DNA of 64,000 nucleotides, taken from assembly GCF_009674685.1 (NCBI RefSeq), contig NZ_WKJI01000005.1, positions 85,444-149,443 of the forward strand, written 5' to 3'. Under the pieces are notes generated by a model that made no database searches, was not told where the DNA came from, and saw only the letters and a program-made list of their open reading frames with translations. This DNA is from Pedobacter puniceum. Lineage in GTDB: Bacteria > Bacteroidota > Bacteroidia > Sphingobacteriales > Sphingobacteriaceae. The position numbers and the translations under genes are program-made. Position 1 is the stretch's first letter. Every line of letters begins with the position of its first letter. This document shows, in pieces, positions 60,263 to 64,000 of the stretch.

Positions 60263-60328
60263 AATGTTTGTTTAAACATCTTTAATTTTAACTATAAAAT
60301 ATTAAAAATAACATAGGTTTTGCTACCT

Positions 60329-60353
60329 TATCAAACTTAATTTGATAGATTTG
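60329..60353 (+). promoter_or_regulatory. -7 box with overlapping inverted repeat upstream of rmlA
   Basis: TAGATTTG at 60346-60353 matches the -7 consensus exactly, and TATCAAA-CTTAA-TTTGATA (60329-60347) is a perfect 7-bp inverted repeat whose end overlaps it. The best -33 candidate, TTTG at 60318, is 24 bp away, longer than usual. It looks like an operator site. Confidence 0.45.
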
Positions 60354-60379
60354 CGGAATTATTAAAATAAGGGATACAC

Positions 60380-61252
60380 TTGAAAGGAATTATTTTAGCA
60401 GGAGGTTCAGGAACACGTTTACATCCTCTTACTTTGGCGGTAAGTAAGCAAATGATGCCGGTTTATGATAAACCGATGATTTATTATCCGCTTTCTACAT
60501 TAATGCTAGCTGGTATTAATGAGATTTTAATTATATCGACCCCTCACGATTTGCCAGGCTTTGAAAAATTACTAGGAGATGGCTCAAATTTGGGTTGTAA
60601 ATTCTCTTATGCCGTACAGCCTTCTCCAGATGGTTTGGCGCAAGCCTTTATCATTGGGGAAGAGTTTATTGGAAATGACTCGGTTGCCTTAGTTTTAGGA
60701 GATAATATTTTCTTTGGAGATGGAATGGCAAGGTTAATGCAAGCCAATACCCATCCTGATGGTGGTGTAGTTTTCGCTTATCCTGTTCATGATCCGGAGC
60801 GTTATGGTGTTGTGGAGTTTGATGAGCATCGTAATGCAAAATCTATTGAGGAAAAACCGCTTAAACCAAAGTCAAATTATGCGGTCCCAGGATTATATTT
60901 TTATCATAATTCTGTAGTTGAAATAGCTAAAAACATAAAACCTTCTCCAAGAGGAGAGCTAGAAATAACTGATGTTAACAAAGTTTATTTAGAACAAGGT
61001 AAACTAAAGGTAGGTGTGCTAAGTAGAGGAACAGCTTGGTTAGACACAGGTACTTTTGAGTCTTTAATGCAAGCTGGGCAATTTGTACAGGTTATAGAAG
61101 ATAGGCAAGGATTAAAAATTGGCTGTATAGAAGAGATTGCTTACCGCATGAATTTTATCACTAAAGAACAATTAGTCTCACTAGCAAAACCATTATTAAA
61201 AAGTGGTTATGGTACTTATTTAATGGATATTGTTGAGGGTAAGATTTTGTAA
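60380..61252 (+). CDS. rmlA: glucose-1-phosphate thymidylyltransferase
   Basis: A 290-residue nucleotidyltransferase forming dTDP-glucose for deoxysugar synthesis. Motifs are [14 protein letters not shown] (residues 5-18), [29 protein letters not shown] and [20 protein letters not shown]. The start is TTG at 60380 in a family that normally begins MKGIILAGG; no ATG is available. A consensus -7 box lies 26 bp upstream. No rmlBCD follow; gmd is the next sugar gene. Confidence 0.9.
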   Translation: MKGIILAGGSGTRLHPLTLAVSKQMMPVYDKPMIYYPLSTLMLAGINEILIISTPHDLPGFEKLLGDGSNLGCKFSYAVQPSPDGLAQAFIIGEEFIGNDSVALVLGDNIFFGDGMARLMQANTHPDGGVVFAYPVHDPERYGVVEFDEHRNAKSIEEKPLKPKSNYAVPGLYFYHNSVVEIAKNIKPSPRGELEITDVNKVYLEQGKLKVGVLSRGTAWLDTGTFESLMQAGQFVQVIEDRQGLKIGCIEEIAYRMNFITKEQLVSLAKPLLKSGYGTYLMDIVEGKIL

Positions 61253-61258
61253 TTCTTT

Positions 61259-61814
61259 TGGAATATTGGAATGGGACATAAATTAAGTATAATCAGGAAT
61301 TTGGAAAGATTTTGTTCTGCTACAATGAGTTTTGAGAAGAAAGCATAAAGATTTAGTTAATAATAACTTGGAACGTAATAATATCAATAGAGGTTATAAA
61401 CAGTTAAGAGTCTGGAGTGATGCGATTGATTTGTATGCTATATCATGTGAAATAATTTCAAATTTCCCATTTGAGTTAAAAAAAACAGCAAGCAATTGCA
61501 TTGATAGTGCACATAGTATAAGTAGAAATATTGCAGAAGGTTATTGTAGAAGAAGTATTAAGGAGTATCTTCAATTTTTAAATATAGCTTTAGGGTCCAG
61601 TGGAGAATACCATTCATGTATTTATAGTTTTTTAAAAGCTAATCAAATAATTAAAAGTGATTTTGAAAAATTAGATCAATTGCATTTTAAAATAGAAAAC
61701 GCTCTAATACAATTAATAAAATCGTTACAAAAGAAAATGAAAGACGGAACTTGGGATGATAGTTTTTATAAAGGATAAATTTGGCATTCCAATAAGAAAC
61801 ATTCCAATATTCCA
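61259..61814 (+). repeat. inverted-repeat-bracketed unit containing a four-helix bundle gene (copy 3)
   Basis: TGGAATATTGGAATG (61259-61273) and CATTCCAATATTCCA (61800-61814) are perfect 15-bp inverted copies bracketing the gene at 61332-61778. Further ATTCCAATA and CCCATTATTCCAT words continue on the right side to about 61923. Confidence 0.8.
61332..61778 (+). CDS. four-helix bundle protein of the 23S rRNA intervening-sequence (IVP/S23) family
   Basis: A protein of up to 148 residues, paralogous to those at 16664 and 44621. The family core starts at GYKQLRVWSDAIDLYAISCE and has SAHSISRNIAEGYCRRSIK and FLNIALGSSGEYHSCIYSFL. No ATG precedes the core; TTG at 61332 or 61368 are candidates, and a 7-codon ATG frame at 61325 ends just ahead. 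It lies between rmlA and gmd, outside any sugar function. Confidence 0.8.
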   Translation: MRRKHKDLVNNNLERNNINRGYKQLRVWSDAIDLYAISCEIISNFPFELKKTASNCIDSAHSISRNIAEGYCRRSIKEYLQFLNIALGSSGEYHSCIYSFLKANQIIKSDFEKLDQLHFKIENALIQLIKSLQKKMKDGTWDDSFYKG

Positions 61815-61945
61815 TTTAGATACATTAATACAAATAGGAAAATAAACGGAACTAAGGATAATAATTTTTAAAGGAAGGATTTGTCATTCTGACATTCCAA
61901 TAAAAATATCCCATTATTCCATTTTAATATACTAAGAATAAATAA

Positions 61946-63082
61946 ATGAAAGTTGCTTTAATAACAGGTATTACTGGTCAAGACGGAGCTTATTTAGCTG
62001 AGTTTTTATTAAAAAAAGGCTATATGGTTCATGGTTTAAAAAGAAGATCATCTCTTTTTAATACAGATAGAATAGACCATTTATATCAAGACCCTCATGA
62101 AGAAGGTGTGAAATTAACTCTTCACTATGGAGATTTAACAGATTCTACTAACTTAATCAGGTTGATTCAAGAAATACAGCCAGATGAAATATATAATTTG
62201 GCAGCCATGAGCCACGTAAAAGTTAGCTTTGATACACCAGAATATACTGCTAATGCTGATGGTATTGGTACTTTAAGAATTTTAGAAGCTGTAAGATTAT
62301 TAGGCTTAACCAAGAAAACGCGTATCTATCAAGCTTCAACATCAGAACTTTATGGATTGGTACAGGCAGTTCCTCAATCAGAAACTACACCATTTTATCC
62401 TCGTTCTCCTTATGCAGTAGCAAAAATGTATGCTTATTGGATAACAGTGAATTACCGCGAGGCTTATGATATGTATGCTTGTAATGGTATTTTATTTAAT
62501 CATGAAAGTCCTATTAGAGGGGAAACTTTTGTGACCAGAAAAATTACTAGAGCAACGGCTAAGATTGCTATGGGCTTGCAAAACTGTTTATATCTAGGAA
62601 ATCTTTCTGCCCAAAGAGATTGGGGGCATGCTAAGGATTACGTAGAGGCTATGTGGTTAATTTTACAACAAGAAAAGCCAGAAGATTTCGTTATAGCGAC
62701 AGGTGTAACCACTACCGTAAGAGATTTTGTAAGGATGAGTTTTGCAGAATTGGGAATTGAGCTAGAGTTTAGTGGTAAAGACGAGCATGAAAAAGGTGTC
62801 ATTATAGATGTTGATCAAGAAAAAGCTACCGCTTTAGGCTTAAACTTAGAAGCTTTAAAATTAGGTCAGACAGTAGTGAAAGTAGATCCTAAATATTTCA
62901 GGCCTACAGAAGTAGAACTGCTATTAGGAGACCCTACAAAATCTAAAGAAAAGTTAGGTTGGACATTAAAATATGATTTACCTGCTTTAGTTAAAGATAT
63001 GATAGCTTCTGATTTACATCAGACTAAAAAAGATCAATACCTGAAAGATGGGGGCTATCAAACCATGAATTACTTTGAGTAG
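61946..63082 (+). CDS. gmd: GDP-mannose 4,6-dehydratase
   Basis: A 378-residue extended SDR that converts GDP-mannose to GDP-4-keto-6-deoxymannose on the way to GDP-fucose or related sugars. Motifs: [19 protein letters not shown] at the N-terminus, [15 protein letters not shown], the catalytic YxxxK in [15 protein letters not shown] and [16 protein letters not shown]. Length is standard for Gmd. No fcl gene (GDP-fucose synthase) is visible before the window ends. Confidence 0.92.
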   Translation: MKVALITGITGQDGAYLAEFLLKKGYMVHGLKRRSSLFNTDRIDHLYQDPHEEGVKLTLHYGDLTDSTNLIRLIQEIQPDEIYNLAAMSHVKVSFDTPEYTANADGIGTLRILEAVRLLGLTKKTRIYQASTSELYGLVQAVPQSETTPFYPRSPYAVAKMYAYWITVNYREAYDMYACNGILFNHESPIRGETFVTRKITRATAKIAMGLQNCLYLGNLSAQRDWGHAKDYVEAMWLILQQEKPEDFVIATGVTTTVRDFVRMSFAELGIELEFSGKDEHEKGVIIDVDQEKATALGLNLEALKLGQTVVKVDPKYFRPTEVELLLGDPTKSKEKLGWTLKYDLPALVKDMIASDLHQTKKDQYLKDGGYQTMNYFE

Positions 63083-63094
63083 TTGAAGAAAATG

Positions 63095-63245
63095 TCAACC
63101 CTGAGCTATGTCACCCTGAGCGGAGTCAAAGGGGAATCAAAAAAATGCTTCGACTCCGCTCAGCATGACAAAGTACTGTCACACTGAGCGGAGTCGAAGT
63201 GGGGAGTCGAAGGGAATGTCATCCTGAGCGGAGTCGAAGGATAAG
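63095..63245. repeat. palindromic CTGAGCGGAGTCGAAG repeat island, left of the GIY-YIG gene
   Basis: Direct copies of GTCACCCTGAGCGGAGTC and an inverted copy (CTTCGACTCCGCTCAG) form hairpins, with GTCATCCTGAGCGGAGTCGAAG at the right end. This is a phylum-wide intergenic repeat. Confidence 0.9.
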
Positions 63246-63265
63246 TTTTAAATGAAATAAATAAT

Positions 63266-63580
63266 ATGAAATGCTATTATGTTTATATACTAAAATGTAG
63301 AGATAATTCATATTATACAGGTGTAACAAATAATATAGAAAGAAGAATAGAAGAGCATCAATCGGGAGAAGATAAAAATGCTTATACATATAATAAAAGA
63401 CCAGTTAAGTTAGTTTTCTGTGAAGATTTTATAGAAATAAATCAGGCAATTGCTTTTGAGAAGCAAATAAAAGGCTGGACTAGAAAAAAGAAAGAAGCTA
63501 TTATTGAAAATAATTGGATGAAATTGAAAGAATTAGCGGCTTGTAAAAATGAAAGTAACGCCAATAATTTCAATAAATGA
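63266..63580 (+). CDS. GIY-YIG nuclease family protein
   Basis: A 104-residue single-domain GIY-YIG protein of the stand-alone (UPF0213/YhbQ-like) type. The catalytic start is YYVYILKCRDNSYYTGVTNN (GIY appears as VYI and YIG as YTG), with RRIEEHQSGEDKNAYT and FEKQIKGWTRKKKEAII carrying the conserved Arg and Glu/Lys region. It is flanked on both sides by palindromic CTGAGCGGAGTCGAAG repeats, as often for this family in Bacteroidota. DNA or RNA cleavage is likely but not shown. Confidence 0.87.
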   Translation: MKCYYVYILKCRDNSYYTGVTNNIERRIEEHQSGEDKNAYTYNKRPVKLVFCEDFIEINQAIAFEKQIKGWTRKKKEAIIENNWMKLKELAACKNESNANNFNK

Positions 63581-63624
63581 TTAAATAAAAGATTATGGTA
63601 TAAAGCCTTTAATCATGTATCCTT

Positions 63625-64000
63625 GAGCTATGTCACACTGTACAGAGTCGAAGGGATTGTCACCCTGAGCGGAGTCGAAGGGAACTCAAAAAAATGCTTC
63701 GACTCCGCTCAGCATGACAAAATACTGTCACACTGGGCAGAGTCGAAGTGGGAATCGAAGGGGATGTCATCCTGAGTGCCTGCCTGTCCGGTAGGCTAGG
63801 AGTCGAAGGGATTGTCACCCTGAGCGGAGTCGAAGGGATTGTCACCCTGAGCGGAGTCGAAGGGAACTCAAAAAAATGCTTCGACTCCGCTCAGCATGAC
63901 AAAATACTGTCACACTGGGCAGAGTCGAAGTGGGAATCGAAGGGGATGTCATCCTGAGTGCCTGCCTGTCCGGTAGGCTAGGAGTCGAAGAGAATGTCAC
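63625..64000. repeat. palindromic repeat island with 182-bp tandem duplication
   Basis: Right of the GIY-YIG gene, GTCACCCTGAGCGGAGTC units and inverted copies continue to the window end. A block from about 63645 is repeated 182 bp later to about 63990, including the distinctive TGCCTGCCTGTCCGGTAGGC. No gene is seen; short frames here are repeat-derived. Confidence 0.9.

Noticed and set aside
63660..63957. Open frames on both strands in the repeat island at the right end
   Set aside because: Their residues repeat with the DNA units (VTLSGVEGI-like) and they lack start signals; they are products of the palindromic repeats.

Overview
The window looks like a chromosome segment of a Bacteroidota bacterium, most probably Sphingobacteriaceae (Pedobacter-like). 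The grounds are the AT-rich base composition, TAnnTTTG-type -7 promoter boxes close to start codons, families typical of the phylum (DUF4834, DUF2480, DUF3109, DUF6427, YfhO, FAD/Fe-S sugar dehydrogenases with Tat-exported Gfo/Idh/MocA partners), the Bacteroidota-style arginine gene order, and phylum-typical intergenic repeats (CTCAATA tandem, CTGAGCGGAGTCGAAG palindromes). I see no rRNA or tRNA gene, no CRISPR array and no transposase.

Layout. 1-1053: the 3' end of a calcineurin-like phosphoesterase gene and an SGNH hydrolase. 1232-11376: a ten-gene same-strand operon for periplasmic oxidation and breakdown of glycosides by the 3-keto-glycoside route. It holds an FAD/Fe-S GMC dehydrogenase, its small subunit, a c-type cytochrome, two Gfo/Idh/MocA oxidoreductases, three xylose-isomerase-like TIM barrels, a DUF1080 3-keto-glycoside hydrolase and an MFS sugar transporter. 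A 21-bp palindrome sits inside the likely promoter. 11409-13263: a TPR-like protein and a fatty-acid desaturase. 13378-24684: a complete arginine operon (GNAT, argG, argC, argD, argF', argB, proC, argE, argH). An Arg-rich leader peptide precedes it, and accessory genes interrupt it: a 23S-IVP-type four-helix bundle gene, a broken plus an intact toxin-antitoxin pair, and an ORF6N gene. 24797-26053: a PLP aminotransferase.

26062-34596 (minus strand): a pseudaminic acid operon (maf/DUF115-like, hexapeptide acyltransferase, pseB, pseC, pseF, a pseG-pseH fusion, pseI, flippase), followed by a GT2 glycosyltransferase and the large membrane protein YfhO. 38016-42207: a candidate small RNA, a lipoprotein, DUF4834, uvrB and an SDR. 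42579-49647: polysaccharide deacetylase, upp, a second four-helix bundle gene, YjjG, DinB-like protein, a 34-residue membrane peptide, an LpxH-like phosphoesterase, a glycosyltransferase and DUF6427. 49778-56726: purQ, coaX, an outer-membrane protein, lptC, a SurA/PpiD-type isomerase, DUF2480 and DUF3108. 56778-63082: a second nucleotide-sugar cluster (UDP-sugar dehydrogenase, aminotransferase, N-acetyltransferase, rmlA, gmd) with a third four-helix bundle gene. 63083-64000: palindromic repeat islands around a GIY-YIG nuclease gene.

Most notable patterns. (1) All three stand-alone four-helix bundle (IVP-family) genes are bracketed by inverted repeats of 15-19 bp. The repeat differs at each locus and, in one case, is built from a local repeat family. 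The GIY-YIG gene, and more weakly the ORF6N gene, show a similar arrangement. (2) A palindromic element of the same family as the first four-helix bundle flank lies in frame within argC. (3) A 45-codon ORF with an Arg-codon cluster and alternative hairpins precedes the arginine operon and looks like an undescribed attenuator. These are read by eye and need comparative genomics to confirm.
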